From assembly GCA_017983615.1 (NCBI GenBank), contig JAGOBB010000002.1, positions 176,928-240,927 on the forward strand: a DNA stretch of 64,000 nucleotides, given 5' to 3'. Below, piece by piece: positions 39,508 through 49,241 of the stretch. This DNA is from Azonexus sp. (GTDB lineage: Bacteria > Pseudomonadota > Gammaproteobacteria > Burkholderiales > Rhodocyclaceae). The number at the start of each line of letters is the position of its first letter. The stretch's first letter is position 1. A program made the position numbers and the translations under genes. Below the pieces are notes generated by a model. It ran no database searches. It was not told where the DNA came from and was given only the letters and a program-made list of their open reading frames with translations.

Positions 39508-41208
39508 TTATTCCAGGTGTTCGACCATCAACTGCGGGCTTTCGACGCCCATGTATTCGTTGATCGCCAGCCGGTAGGCTAGACGCGTGCGGTTGCCGGG
39601 CTGGGTGCTGAAGTTGAACTGGATGGCGTCGATGCGCGTGTTGCCTTTGCGTAGCCGCAGCTTCAGGTGTTTTTCCTTGAGCACGCGTTGCTGTTCGACG
39701 TCGAATTCGTCCATGAACAGCGGTGCCGGGAAGCCCTGGCCCCAGATTTCGTTTTCCAGCAGCCGGGCGGTTTCCAGCGAGATGTAGCCGCCTTCGAGGT
39801 TGCCGTCGGTTTCCAGTGTGCGGGTCAGGTCGGCCGGGGCGAGCAGTTCGCCAGCGACCTGGGCGAACAGGGATTTGAATTTTTCGAAATTTTCGGCATG
39901 GACCGTAGCACCGGCGGCCATGGCGTGGCCGCCGAAGCGGATGAGCAGGCCGGGGGCGCGCTTGGCGACGAGGTCGAGGGCATCGCGCAGGTGCAGTCCG
40001 GGAATCGAGCGGCCGGAACCCTTGACGATGCCGCCTTCGCCGGGGGCGAAGGCGAAGACCGGGCGGTGCAGCTTGTCCTTGATGCGCGAGGCGAGAATGC
40101 CGACGACGCCTTCATGCCAGCTTTCGTCGAACAGCGCGATGCCAGGGGTGGCGTCGTTGGCGTCCAGCGATTCGAGCAGAGCCAGCGCCTGTTCCTGCAT
40201 GCCGGCCTCGATTTCGCGGCGTTCGCGGTTCAGGGTATCGAGTTGCTGGGCAATCGTTAGCGCACGGGTCGGGTCGTCGGTGAGCAGGCATTCGACGCCG
40301 AGGCGCATGTCGGCCAGCCGGCCGGCGGCGTTGAGGCGCGGCCCGAGCAGGAAACCGAGGTCGAAGGCGGTGGCGCGTTTCGGGTCGCGGGCGGCGGCCT
40401 TGAACAGGGCGGCGATGCCGGGCTGCATCTGGCCGGAGCGCATGCGCTTCAGGCCCTGGCTGACCAGGATGCGGTTGTTGCGGTCGAGCTTGACGACGTC
40501 GGCGACGGTGCCCAGCGCCACGAGGTCGAGCAGGTTGGCGAAGTTGGGTTCCGGGCGCTCGGCAAAATAGCCGCGTTCGCGCAGTTCGGCACGCAGGGCG
40601 AGCATGACGTAGAACATGACGCCGACGCCGGCGATGCATTTGGACGGGAAGTTGCAGCCGGGCTGGTTGGGATTGACGATGCAGTCGGCGGCCGGCAGCG
40701 AATCTGGCGTCGACCCGGCCGGTAGGTGGTGGTCGGTGATCAGCGTCGCGATGCCGTGCTGCTGGGCGCGGGCGACACCTTCGAGGCTGGCGATGCCATT
40801 GTCGACGGTGATGATCAGGTCGGGCGACTGCCCGGCGGCGACGTCGACGATTTCCGGCGACAGGCCGTAGCCGAGCTTGAAGCGGTCGGGGAGCAGGAAA
40901 TCGACGTCAGCGCCGAGCGCCTTCAGCGCCCGCATGCCGACCGCCGTGGCGGTGGCGCCGTCGCAGTCGTAGTCGCCGATGATCAGCATCTTCGCCTCGG
41001 CCTCGATGGCGTCGGCCAGCAGCTGGGCGGCGTCGGTGGCATGGGTCAGCGATGCCGGCGGCAGCAGCGACTTGAGTTCGTAGTCGAGTTCGGCCTTGTC
41101 GGTGACGCCGCGGGCGGCGTAGAGGCGGGCTAGCAGCGGGTGCAGGCCCTGTTGTTCGAGTTGCCAGACGACGCGCGGCGGGCTGCTGCGGGTGGTGAGC
41201 TTGGTCAC
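39508..41208 (-). CDS. recJ: Single-stranded-DNA-specific exonuclease RecJ
   Basis: 566 aa. DHH-family motifs are intact: IIGDYDCDGATAT (motif I), ITVDNGIASLE, TLITDHHLPAG, LGPRLNAAGRLADMR, and the DHHA1 motif RFGGHAMAAGATV. It degrades single-stranded DNA 5' to 3' in recombination and repair, and can act on incoming single strands. GTG 41208 has AGGAAG six bases upstream and overlaps the stop of the upstream rpfE-like gene (GTGA). A degenerate uptake-type core lies in codons around residue 433, directly after the GGHAMAAG motif. Confidence 0.95.
   Translation of the reverse strand: MTKLTTRSSPPRVVWQLEQQGLHPLLARLYAARGVTDKAELDYELKSLLPPASLTHATDAAQLLADAIEAEAKMLIIGDYDCDGATATAVGMRALKALGADVDFLLPDRFKLGYGLSPEIVDVAAGQSPDLIITVDNGIASLEGVARAQQHGIATLITDHHLPAGSTPDSLPAADCIVNPNQPGCNFPSKCIAGVGVMFYVMLALRAELRERGYFAERPEPNFANLLDLVALGTVADVVKLDRNNRILVSQGLKRMRSGQMQPGIAALFKAAARDPKRATAFDLGFLLGPRLNAAGRLADMRLGVECLLTDDPTRALTIAQQLDTLNRERREIEAGMQEQALALLESLDANDATPGIALFDESWHEGVVGILASRIKDKLHRPVFAFAPGEGGIVKGSGRSIPGLHLRDALDLVAKRAPGLLIRFGGHAMAAGATVHAENFEKFKSLFAQVAGELLAPADLTRTLETDGNLEGGYISLETARLLENEIWGQGFPAPLFMDEFDVEQQRVLKEKHLKLRLRKGNTRIDAIQFNFSTQPGNRTRLAYRLAINEYMGVESPQLMVEHLE
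39879..39912 (-). repeat. Degenerate uptake-type repeat in recJ
   Basis: Core GGTGCTACGGTC (10 of 12 matches, 39901-39912 on the minus strand) is followed by GAAAATTT at +7 to +14 and AAAAATT at +17 to +23. The tract positions agree with the exact copies, although the reading frame is also constrained by the conserved RecJ motif. Confidence 0.45.
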
Positions 41209-42293
41209 GATGCGCTTCCTTCGGTCTGCTCTTCGGCCAGGGCCTTGGCCAGATCGGCCAGCGGCCGGCTCTGGCGCCAGAATTTCCAGCGGTCTGTTCC
41301 ATTCAGCGTCCAGCTCAGCTGGCCGTAGATGGTCGGAGCGACGATGGTCAGGGTATCGATTTTGCGGCCGAGTTCGGCGCGCAGCGGCAGGAACCAGTCG
41401 CGCTCCAGGGCCGCCCAGGCATTGCGCCAGTCCTCGCCGTTTTCGTAGAGCACCGGCGGCAACAGGCTGTCGAGGACGACCAATTGCGCGGTGTGTTGGT
41501 CGGCGTCTGCCAGCAGGCCGTTGAGGCCGGAGGGGCAGGGCGGCGATTCTATGCCGCTGGCGGAGGCCAGGCCGGTCGCCAGCGGGTTGTCGCTCCAGGC
41601 GGCGGCGAACTCCGGCGGCGGCACTTCGGGCAGCGGCCCGCCACCCCACAGCCACAGGCTGTTGACGGCAGGTTTGCCGGCGGCCTGCCGACGTTCGTTG
41701 ACCGGGTGGCCGTGCAGGAACATCTGCACTTCGTTGAGCCAGCGTGTCAGCGGGCCGTTCTTGTCGGTCAGTTCGCTGTCCAGGCGGCGGCCGGCGATTT
41801 TTGAAATTGGCTCGGAAAAATGCTCGACCGTAGCATTTAGTTTCAGGTACCAGCGGCGGGCCGTGGCGATGTAAAAAATACCTACATCGGCGAACTGGAC
41901 GTTCAGCGCGGCGACCAGTGCGTGGGCTTCGTCGTCGTCCAGATCGAAGGCGCCGGCGTCGGCGAGGATGATGCGTTCGTGGTGGAAGCGCAGGTGCACC
42001 GGGTCGGCGCACAGCCAGTGACCGGAACGGGCTTGTTCGCCGTTACCCTCGCCGAGCAGGCGCAGGGCGCCGAAGGGGGCATCGTCGAGACCGAACTGGC
42101 GGGCGAGGGCAGTTTCGAAAGGCGTTTTGGGCTGGCGCGCGAAGGCGGCATGGCTGGCCAGCCATTCGAAGCCCGGTGCCGCCAGTTTCCCGAGGGTCAG
42201 TTGGTCGTTCGGTTCAGGCCAGATCAGTTCGGGGACAAGCAGGGTGAGGCGCACGGGCAGCAGGCAGGGAATGGCGACCAAAAAGTGTACCAT
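41205..42293 (-). CDS. RpfE-like / cofactor-independent phosphoglycerate-mutase-like protein
   Basis: 362 aa, soluble. The N-terminal LTLLVPELIWPEPND, then HWLCADPVHLRFHHERIILAD and NSLWLWGGGPLP, match the family annotated as RpfE. That family lies upstream of recJ in Xanthomonas rpf clusters and related proteobacteria, and resembles the alkaline-phosphatase-fold phosphoglycerate mutases. The function is not established. Its stop overlaps the recJ start. The start could be ATG 42293 or GTG 42254. An uptake-type repeat encodes residues 153-164 (N-A-T-V-E-H-F). Confidence 0.7.
   Translation of the reverse strand: MVHFLVAIPCLLPVRLTLLVPELIWPEPNDQLTLGKLAAPGFEWLASHAAFARQPKTPFETALARQFGLDDAPFGALRLLGEGNGEQARSGHWLCADPVHLRFHHERIILADAGAFDLDDDEAHALVAALNVQFADVGIFYIATARRWYLKLNATVEHFSEPISKIAGRRLDSELTDKNGPLTRWLNEVQMFLHGHPVNERRQAAGKPAVNSLWLWGGGPLPEVPPPEFAAAWSDNPLATGLASASGIESPPCPSGLNGLLADADQHTAQLVVLDSLLPPVLYENGEDWRNAWAALERDWFLPLRAELGRKIDTLTIVAPTIYGQLSWTLNGTDRWKFWRQSRPLADLAKALAEEQTEGSAS
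41804..41837 (-). repeat. Candidate DNA-uptake-type repeat, copy 5
   Basis: Exact core at 41826-41837 (minus orientation), TTTTT at +6 to +10 and AATTT at +18 to +22. The GGCC elements are absent, yet the A/T tracts stay in place. It lies in the rpfE-like gene. Confidence 0.85.
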
Positions 42294-42322
42294 AGCGACT
42301 TTCGTTGCCCGGTGTTATCCGC

Positions 42323-43570
42323 ATGGCATTGCCCTACGAGTTGTTGATCGGCCTGCGCTATACGCGCGCCAAGAAACGCAATCATTTCATTTCATTCATC
42401 TCGCTGATCTCGATGCTCGGCATCGGGCTTGGCGTGGCGGCGCTGATTGTCGTGCTGTCGGTGATGAACGGCTTTCAGAAAGAGCTTCGCACGCGCATCC
42501 TAGGCGTTGCGTCGCACATCCAGATCACCGGCATCAGCGGCGAACTGGCCAATTGGCCGCTGCTCGCCGAGCAGGCGGCGAAGCATCCGGAAGTCCGGGC
42601 CAGCGCGCCTTTCGTCCAGTCGCAGGGAATGTTCAGCGTCGATGGCGTGGTCAAGGGGGCGATGATCCGCGGCATCGAGCCCGAGCTGGAGGATCGCGTC
42701 GCCGATTTTCGCAAGACCATCCAGAGCGGCAGCCTGGACGACCTGAAGCCGGGCAGTTTCGGCATCGTGCTTGGCGCCGACCTGGCCCGTTCGCTGCGCG
42801 TCTTCACCGGCGACAAGGTGACGCTGATTGCGCCGCAGGGCACGGTGACGCCGGCCGGGGTCGTGCCGCGGCTGAAGTCCTTCACGGTGGTTGGCATCTT
42901 CGAGGTCGGCATGTACGAATACGACTCCGGGTTGGCGTTGATCAATCTGCAGGACGCCCAGCGGCTCTACCAGATGGAGGACCGGGTCACCGGCATCCGG
43001 CTCAAGGTCGACGACCTGTTCCAGGCGCCGCGCATCGCCCGCGAACTGGTCCGCTACATCGACGCCGATGCCTACCTGCACGACTGGACCAAAAGCCACG
43101 CCAATTTCTTCCGCGCCGTGCAGATCGAGAAGAACATGATGTTCATCATCCTCTCGCTGATCGTCGCGGTCGCTGCCTTCAACCTTGTCTCGACGCTGGT
43201 CATGGCGGTCACCGACAAGGAGGCCGACATCGCCATTCTGCGCACGCTGGGCGCGCGGCCGTTGTCGATCATGGGGATTTTCGTGATCCAGGGGGCGCTG
43301 GTCGGCTTCATCGGCCTCGGGCTGGGTATCGTCGGCGGCGTCGCGCTGGCGCTCAATATCGATGTCGTCGTGCCCTTCATCGAACGGCTGCTTGGCGTGC
43401 ATTTTCTGTCGAAAGACGTCTATTACATTTCCGACCTGCCATCCGACCTGCAATGGGGCGATGTCTGGGGCGTAACGCTGATCGCCTTCGTGCTCGCACT
43501 GCTGGCGACGCTGTATCCGAGCTGGAAGGCATCGCGGGTCAATCCGGCGGAGGCGCTGCGCTATGAGTGA
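42323..43570 (+). CDS. lolC: Lipoprotein-releasing ABC transporter permease LolC/LolE
   Basis: 415 aa. The N-terminus ([49 protein letters not shown]) with one helix, a large periplasmic domain of about 200 residues, and three C-terminal helices form the MacB/FtsX-type permease fold. It extracts outer-membrane lipoproteins from the inner membrane for LolA. It is divergent from the rpfE-like gene with about 30 bases between starts. Its stop overlaps the lolD start. As only one permease gene is present, it may form a homodimer (LolF-like). Confidence 0.92.
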   Translation: MALPYELLIGLRYTRAKKRNHFISFISLISMLGIGLGVAALIVVLSVMNGFQKELRTRILGVASHIQITGISGELANWPLLAEQAAKHPEVRASAPFVQSQGMFSVDGVVKGAMIRGIEPELEDRVADFRKTIQSGSLDDLKPGSFGIVLGADLARSLRVFTGDKVTLIAPQGTVTPAGVVPRLKSFTVVGIFEVGMYEYDSGLALINLQDAQRLYQMEDRVTGIRLKVDDLFQAPRIARELVRYIDADAYLHDWTKSHANFFRAVQIEKNMMFIILSLIVAVAAFNLVSTLVMAVTDKEADIAILRTLGARPLSIMGIFVIQGALVGFIGLGLGIVGGVALALNIDVVVPFIERLLGVHFLSKDVYYISDLPSDLQWGDVWGVTLIAFVLALLATLYPSWKASRVNPAEALRYE

Positions 43571-44240
43571 GCCGATACTGATCGCCCTTGGTGTTTCCAA
43601 GGTATTTCGCGGTGGCGGGCTGGAAGTGCCGGTACTGTCCGCAATCAACCTGGTCGTCGAACCGGGGGAAACGGTGGCCATCATTGGTGCCTCTGGTTCC
43701 GGCAAGAGCACCTTGCTGCACCTGCTCGGCGGGCTCGATACGCCGACGGCCGGCAAGGTGACGCTGATGGGCCGCGAATTTTCGGACATGGGCGAGGTCG
43801 AGCGTGGCGACTGGCGTAACCGACACCTCGGATTCGTCTACCAGTTTCACCATTTGCTGGCCGAATTCTCGGCCCTGGAAAACGTCGCCATGCCCCTGCT
43901 GATCCGGCGCATGGAGCGTCAGGCGGCAATGGACAAGGCAGCTGAGATCCTTGCTGCGGTCGGTCTCGGCCACCGCGTCGAGCACCGGCCGGGCGAACTC
44001 TCCGGCGGTGAACGCCAGCGGGCGGCGATCGCGCGTGCTCTGGTCAGCGACCCCTCCTGTCTGCTCGCCGATGAACCAACCGGTAATCTGGACAGTCATA
44101 CGGCGTCAGTGGTCTTTGGCTTGCTGATTGAGCGAGTCCGCCAGCAGCAGGTCAGTCTGGTCGTCGTTACTCACGACGAGAAACTTGCCAAAAAGGCGGA
44201 CCGGATATTCAATTTGGATGATGGCGTTCTGAGCGAATAG
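43563..44240 (+). CDS. lolD: Lipoprotein-releasing ABC transporter ATP-binding protein
   Basis: 225 aa. Walker [12 protein letters not shown], the Q-loop VYQFHHLL, signature LSGGERQR and Walker [12 protein letters not shown] are all intact. The short length and the [13 protein letters not shown] segment match LolD. It overlaps lolC by 8 bases, completing the lipoprotein-release transporter. Confidence 0.95.
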   Translation: MSEPILIALGVSKVFRGGGLEVPVLSAINLVVEPGETVAIIGASGSGKSTLLHLLGGLDTPTAGKVTLMGREFSDMGEVERGDWRNRHLGFVYQFHHLLAEFSALENVAMPLLIRRMERQAAMDKAAEILAAVGLGHRVEHRPGELSGGERQRAAIARALVSDPSCLLADEPTGNLDSHTASVVFGLLIERVRQQQVSLVVVTHDEKLAKKADRIFNLDDGVLSE

Positions 44241-44316
44241 TTGTTAGTATCCAGCGGCGTTTGGTAAAACTGTCGCAAATAAGAAAATCATCATGCAGCT
44301 TTTCCGGAGTCAAGCT

Positions 44317-46332
44317 ATGCAATCCCTGTTTTCGCCCGCCGTCGCCTTGATGAATCGCCTGCGCTACAACACCAAGTTCATGCTGTTGGGCGGTGTCGTG
44401 TGCGTGGTCATCCTGGTTCTGCTCACCTCAGTGTTTTCGTTCCTGAGTCGCGATATTGAAACAGCGCGACAGGAACTTGCCGGCTTGCAGATGCTGAAAC
44501 CGATGAACCACATGGTTCAGGTAATGCAGCAACATCGCGGGCTGTCTTCAGGTGTGCTGAACGGCAACGAGGCGATGAAGGACAAGCGGGCCGCCAAGGA
44601 AAAGGACGTCGCTGAAGCCCTTGCTGCAACTGATGCGGCACTTTCTCCCAAACTGCGCGAGACAGCGAGCTGGAAGAACATTCGGCAGGATTGGGACGCC
44701 ATACGGACACAAGGTCTGAGCTGGACGCCGCAGGAGAACATCAAACGTCACTCGGACATGATCGGAAAGGTCTTGCCATTCATGGTCGACGTTGCGGACG
44801 AAACGCAACTGACGCTTGATCCGGTGATGGATACCTACTATTTCATGGATACCATCGTTTCCATGATGCCTGCCATGTTGGAACCGCTGGGCATTACCCG
44901 GGCTCGCGGTACGGGTGTATTGACCAAGAAGGAATTGCCTCAGCAACTGCGGAATGACCTGGCCCTGCTGATCGCCACCATCGAGGTTACGCTTCAGGCG
45001 CAGGACAGCAACATTCAGAAGGTGATGCTCTATTCGCCAGGCTTGAGGGATGCACTGGCCGGACCGTCGAAGGAATTTTCCGGCGGCGTGGAAAAAATTC
45101 TCGGGCTGGTCAAGGACGATATTCTCGGCGAGAAATTCTCGACAGCGCCGCAGGATTATTTTGCGATGACCACGCAGGTGATCGATCTGGGCTACAAAGT
45201 CATGTTCGAAACGCTGGTGCCGCAGTTCGAGAAGCAACTGGAAGGCCGTATGAGCGATGCACGGCGGCTGCTGTTCCTTGAGGTGGGTCTGGCTGTCGTG
45301 ATGGCCCTGATCGTCGGCTACCTGGGTTTGGGAACTTATTTTTCGGTTCTCAATAGCGTTGGTGATTTCTCGAAGGGCGCTCGTCAATTGGCCGACGGCG
45401 ATTTGACCTCTGAGTTCCAGTCATTCGGGACAGACGAACTCCATGCGGCAGCCAGGGATTTCAACGGCATGGCCGCTGCCTTCCGTAAGTTGCTCGGCGG
45501 TGTGCAGGGCGACGTCCGGAAACTCAGCCAGGCGGCCGAACAACTGGCTTCGTCCAGCCAGCAGATTTCTTCCAGCACCGCGACCCAGAGCGATTCCGCG
45601 TCAAGCATGGCCGCGGCGGTCGAGCAGATGACGGTCGGCGTCGATCATATTGCCCGCAATGCCCAGGACGCCCAGCGCTATTCCAGGGAATCGGACGAGG
45701 TTGCGGCGCAGGGCGTCAAGATTGTCCAGGCGGTGGTCGGCGAGATCGAGGGGATTGCCCAGACGGTCAATCAGTCGGCGGTCGCCGTCGAAGCGCTGGG
45801 GCAGCAGTCGCAGCAGATTTCGGCCATTGTCGATACCATCAAGGAAATCGCCGACCAGACCAATCTGCTGGCGCTCAACGCGGCCATCGAGGCGGCGCGG
45901 GCCGGTGAGTCGGGACGCGGTTTTGCCGTCGTGGCCGACGAGGTGCGCAAGCTGGCCGAGCGTACCGCCAAATCGACGCAGGAAATTTCCGGCATGATCG
46001 ACTCCATCCAGTCGGATACCACGATTGCCGTTTCGAGCATGAAGCAGGGCGTGCAGCGCGTGGCGACCGGTGTCGAGCAGGCGCAACTGGCCGGCGAGAC
46101 GATCAGCCAGGTGCAACGGCAGTCGCGTCAGGTGGTCGATGCGGTGTCGGAAATTACCGTCGCGCTGCGCGAGCAGTCGGCAGCCAGTACGGAAATCGCC
46201 CAGAACGTCGAGCGCATTGCCCAGATGGCTGAGGAGAACAACGCAGCCGCCAGCGCCAATGCAGAAACGGCCGGAACCCTGCGGACGCTGGCCCAGACAT
46301 TGAGCGCGGCAATCGCCCGCTTCCGGACCTGA
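44317..46332 (+). CDS. Methyl-accepting chemotaxis protein with periplasmic NIT domain
   Basis: 671 aa. The first helix ([23 protein letters not shown]) is followed by a periplasmic domain of about 270 residues with [20 protein letters not shown], the NIT nitrate/nitrite-sensing signature. The second helix is [25 protein letters not shown] region and the methyl-accepting domain follow with the tip [44 protein letters not shown] 44317 has GGAG eight bases upstream; ATG 44293 lacks one. It probably mediates taxis to nitrate or nitrite, fitting an anaerobically respiring organism. Confidence 0.92.
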   Translation: MQSLFSPAVALMNRLRYNTKFMLLGGVVCVVILVLLTSVFSFLSRDIETARQELAGLQMLKPMNHMVQVMQQHRGLSSGVLNGNEAMKDKRAAKEKDVAEALAATDAALSPKLRETASWKNIRQDWDAIRTQGLSWTPQENIKRHSDMIGKVLPFMVDVADETQLTLDPVMDTYYFMDTIVSMMPAMLEPLGITRARGTGVLTKKELPQQLRNDLALLIATIEVTLQAQDSNIQKVMLYSPGLRDALAGPSKEFSGGVEKILGLVKDDILGEKFSTAPQDYFAMTTQVIDLGYKVMFETLVPQFEKQLEGRMSDARRLLFLEVGLAVVMALIVGYLGLGTYFSVLNSVGDFSKGARQLADGDLTSEFQSFGTDELHAAARDFNGMAAAFRKLLGGVQGDVRKLSQAAEQLASSSQQISSSTATQSDSASSMAAAVEQMTVGVDHIARNAQDAQRYSRESDEVAAQGVKIVQAVVGEIEGIAQTVNQSAVAVEALGQQSQQISAIVDTIKEIADQTNLLALNAAIEAARAGESGRGFAVVADEVRKLAERTAKSTQEISGMIDSIQSDTTIAVSSMKQGVQRVATGVEQAQLAGETISQVQRQSRQVVDAVSEITVALREQSAASTEIAQNVERIAQMAEENNAAASANAETAGTLRTLAQTLSAAIARFRT

Positions 46333-46335
46333 GCG

Positions 46336-46872
46336 TCAGGACCTGAGCTTCCGGCGCCGCCGCCAGGCGGCGATCAGATAAATTCGCCACGCGGCCTGCG
46401 TGGCGAAATAGCCCAGCAAGGCCAGCCCGCAGGCCAGCGTGAGCAGGCCGATACCCAGCGGTTTGGCGACGGCCAGCATCCATGCCTGCATCGCCGTCGT
46501 CCAGGCAACCATGTCGGTCGGGTTGAACGCCGGTGGTGTGATGAAACCATTGCCGTCGCCCAGGAACAGGCGTCCGATCTGATAAGCCGCCAGATAGAGC
46601 GGCACGATGGTGAACGGGTTGGTATAGAGCGTCACCAGCAGGGCCAGCGGCAGGTTCACACGGAAGACCAGTGCGCAGATGGCAGCACCGAGCATTTGCA
46701 GCGGCCCGGGAATCAGCCCGCAGAACAGCCCGGCAGCGACGGCACCGGCCGCCGAATGGCGGTTCAGGTGCCATAGCCGCGGGTGCAACAGCGACGACTC
46801 GAAGGGGCGCAACCAGCGGTTGCGGCGGATCGTTTCGTGATTGGGCAGGTATTTTTTCAGGGTCCGGCGCAT
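46336..46872 (-). CDS. DUF2062 membrane protein
   Basis: 178 aa. The N-terminus is basic (MRRTLKKYLPNHETIRRNRWLRPF), followed by LHPRLWHLNRHSAAGAVAAGLFCGLIPGP and further helices. This is the DUF2062 pattern (a small inner-membrane protein of unknown role). It is divergent from comEC with only 17 bases between the start codons, so the two promoters must overlap the coding ends. It is convergent with the NIT chemoreceptor, three bases apart. Confidence 0.85.
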   Translation of the reverse strand: MRRTLKKYLPNHETIRRNRWLRPFESSLLHPRLWHLNRHSAAGAVAAGLFCGLIPGPLQMLGAAICALVFRVNLPLALLVTLYTNPFTIVPLYLAAYQIGRLFLGDGNGFITPPAFNPTDMVAWTTAMQAWMLAVAKPLGIGLLTLACGLALLGYFATQAAWRIYLIAAWRRRRKLRS

Positions 46873-46889
46873 ATGCTTATTATTGCAGC

Positions 46890-49217
46890 ATGCGTCTGAA
46901 TATTCTCGCTTTCGCCGCTGGCATCCTGGCGCTGCAGATGCAGCCGGAACTGCCTGCCTGGGCGCCATGGGCGATCGGCGGCTTACTTCTGGCGCTGCCG
47001 GGCTTACGCTGGCGGAACTGGCCGGTGCGCCTGCTGGCGGTTGCCGGGTGCTGCGCGCTGGGATTTTCCGTCGCCGCATGGCGAGCAGACATCCGCCTGA
47101 CCGATCAGCTCGATGCTGCCGGGGAGGGCCAGGATGTCGAGGTGGTCGGCGTTATCGCCAGCCTGCCGCAGGATTTCAGCCATGGCACCCGCTTTGAATT
47201 CGATTTGGATTTTGGCCAAAAAAACGGGCCGACCGTAGCATTTGCCGTTCCTTCGCGTGTCATGCTCTCGTGGTACCAGGGGCGGCGGGACGACGAGCAG
47301 TTCGAGCGCCGGCCGGTGCGTCCTGGTGAGCGATGGCGCTTCACTGTGCGCCTGAAGCGGCCGCACGGCAATGCCAATCCCGGTGGCTTCGACTACGAGG
47401 CCTGGCTGCTCGAACGCAATGTCCGGGCGACCGGCTATGTCCGCCCGAACCCGCCGCAACGGTTGAGCGAAATGGTCTGGCGGCCGGATTACGCCATCGA
47501 ACGTCTACGCTTCAACATCCGTGCCTCGTTCGCCCGCCTGCTGCCGGAAGAATTCTATCCGTGGGCCGGCGTCCTGGTCGCGCTGGCGGTGGGTGACCAG
47601 AAGGCGATCAATGGCGATCTGTGGACTACCTTCAACCGTACCGGGACGACCCATCTGATGTCGATTTCCGGGCTGCATGTGACGATGGTTGCAGCCCTGT
47701 TCGGCTGGCTGGTGTCATTCGGCTGGCGCCGTTCGCCGCGCCTGGCGCTGGCGCTGCCGGCCCAGAAGGCCGGCCTGCTGGCCGCCTGCCTGGCAGCGCT
47801 TGTCTATGCCCTGCTTGCCGGCTTTGCTGTGCCGGCCCAACGCACCCTGATCATGATGCTGGTCGCCGCCGCGGCAATGCTCTCCGGACGTATCGTCGCG
47901 CCGAGCCGGATCTTGGCGCTGGCCTTGCTGGTCGTCTTGCTGGTTGACCCTTGGGCGATTTTGGCGGCGGGGTTCTGGCTCTCCTTCGGCGCCGTCGGTG
48001 CCTTGCTCTATGTTGGCTCGGCACAAGTCGGCGAGGCCGCCGGCTGGCGGGCGCGTCTGCGCTCGTGGGGCGTCGTTCAGTGGGCGGCGACGCTGGCCTC
48101 GCTGCCGATACTGTTGCTTGTCTTCCAGCAATTCTCGCTGGTCTCGCCGTTGGCCAACGCCGTGGCCATTCCTGTGGTCAGCTTCATCGTCACGCCGCTC
48201 GCGCTGCTCGGTGCGCTGGTCCCGTGGTGGCCGATCCTGGCGCTGGCGCATCAGGTCATGGCGTGGCTGATGCTGTTTCTCGAGTGGTGTGCTACCTGGC
48301 CGGTCTGGCTGGCGCCGGCGCCGCCATGGTGGGTGGCTGCTGCAGCCGGTGTTGGCGTCGCTGTCTGCCTGCTGCCGCGCGGTTTGCCCGGGCGCTGGCT
48401 GGGGGCCTTCCTGATCCTGCCGGCGCTGGCCTGGCCGGTGGCCCGGCCGGCCGAAGGGGAGGTGTGGGTTGATGTGCTCGACGTCGGGCAGGGCCTGGCC
48501 AGCGTGGTGCGGACGCGCGATCACACGTTGATCTACGACCCTGGCCCGCTCTACAGCGCCGAATCGGATGCCGGACAGCGCGTGGTCGTGCCCTACCTGC
48601 GCCATCTCGGCATCGACCGCGTCGACCTGCTGATGGTGACGCACCGCGACAGCGATCACTCGGGCGGTACGGTGTCGCTGCGGGCCGCGCTGGCCGTCGA
48701 CGAGGTCCGCTCGTCGTTGGCCGGACTGGGCCAGCCCTGCGTCGCTGGCCAGCGCTGGGTCTGGGATGGTGTCGCCTTCGCGGTGCTGCATCCAGCCGCC
48801 GAGGCCTATGCGGGTGAATCGAAACCCAACCATTTGTCCTGCGTGCTGCGTGTCGAGGCCGGCGGACGCAGGGTGTTGCTGACCTCCGACATCGAGGCGC
48901 CCGACGAGGCGGCACTGCTCCAGCGCTATCCCGGCGATCTGGCCGCCGACGTCATGCTGATGCCGCACCACGGCTCGAAGACTTCGTCCACACCCGATTT
49001 TCTCAAGGCCGTCGGGGCCGGCCAGGCGGTGATCCCGGTCGGCTATCGCAACCGCTTCGGGCACCCGAAAGACGAAGTGACGGTCCGTTACGAGGCCATG
49101 GGAACGCATCTCTGGCGAACCGACCGCGACGGTGCCGTGCGCATCGCACTCGACGGCAATGGCGTGAGCCTGTCCGGCTGGCGGCACGAACATCGCCGCT
49201 ACTGGCACGGCCGGTGA
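46890..49217 (+). CDS. comEC: DNA internalization channel protein ComEC/Rec2
   Basis: 775 aa. The N-terminal helices and OB-fold-like periplasmic region are followed by the competence domain with LVALAVGDQKAINGDLWTTFNRTGTTHLMSISGLHVTMVA and many membrane helices. The C-terminal metallo-beta-lactamase domain has LDVGQGLASVV, THRDSDHSGG and LMPHHGSKTSS, intact. It forms the inner-membrane channel for transforming DNA. An uptake-type repeat copy encodes residues 107-118 in the N-terminal periplasmic part. ATG 46890 is supported by the divergent neighbour. Confidence 0.95.
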   Translation: MRLNILAFAAGILALQMQPELPAWAPWAIGGLLLALPGLRWRNWPVRLLAVAGCCALGFSVAAWRADIRLTDQLDAAGEGQDVEVVGVIASLPQDFSHGTRFEFDLDFGQKNGPTVAFAVPSRVMLSWYQGRRDDEQFERRPVRPGERWRFTVRLKRPHGNANPGGFDYEAWLLERNVRATGYVRPNPPQRLSEMVWRPDYAIERLRFNIRASFARLLPEEFYPWAGVLVALAVGDQKAINGDLWTTFNRTGTTHLMSISGLHVTMVAALFGWLVSFGWRRSPRLALALPAQKAGLLAACLAALVYALLAGFAVPAQRTLIMMLVAAAAMLSGRIVAPSRILALALLVVLLVDPWAILAAGFWLSFGAVGALLYVGSAQVGEAAGWRARLRSWGVVQWAATLASLPILLLVFQQFSLVSPLANAVAIPVVSFIVTPLALLGALVPWWPILALAHQVMAWLMLFLEWCATWPVWLAPAPPWWVAAAAGVGVAVCLLPRGLPGRWLGAFLILPALAWPVARPAEGEVWVDVLDVGQGLASVVRTRDHTLIYDPGPLYSAESDAGQRVVVPYLRHLGIDRVDLLMVTHRDSDHSGGTVSLRAALAVDEVRSSLAGLGQPCVAGQRWVWDGVAFAVLHPAAEAYAGESKPNHLSCVLRVEAGGRRVLLTSDIEAPDEAALLQRYPGDLAADVMLMPHHGSKTSSTPDFLKAVGAGQAVIPVGYRNRFGHPKDEVTVRYEAMGTHLWRTDRDGAVRIALDGNGVSLSGWRHEHRRYWHGR
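47209..47242 (-). repeat. Candidate DNA-uptake-type repeat, copy 6 (inside comEC)
   Basis: Exact core at 47231-47242 (minus orientation), GGCCCG, seven T at +7 to +13, GGCC, and AAAAT at +18 to +22. It is inside comEC, read D-F-G-Q-K-N-G-P-T-V-A-F, and is one of the best-conserved copies including the GGCC flanks. Confidence 0.92.
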
Positions 49218-49241
49218 TACATTGGCGACGGAGGTGACGAC

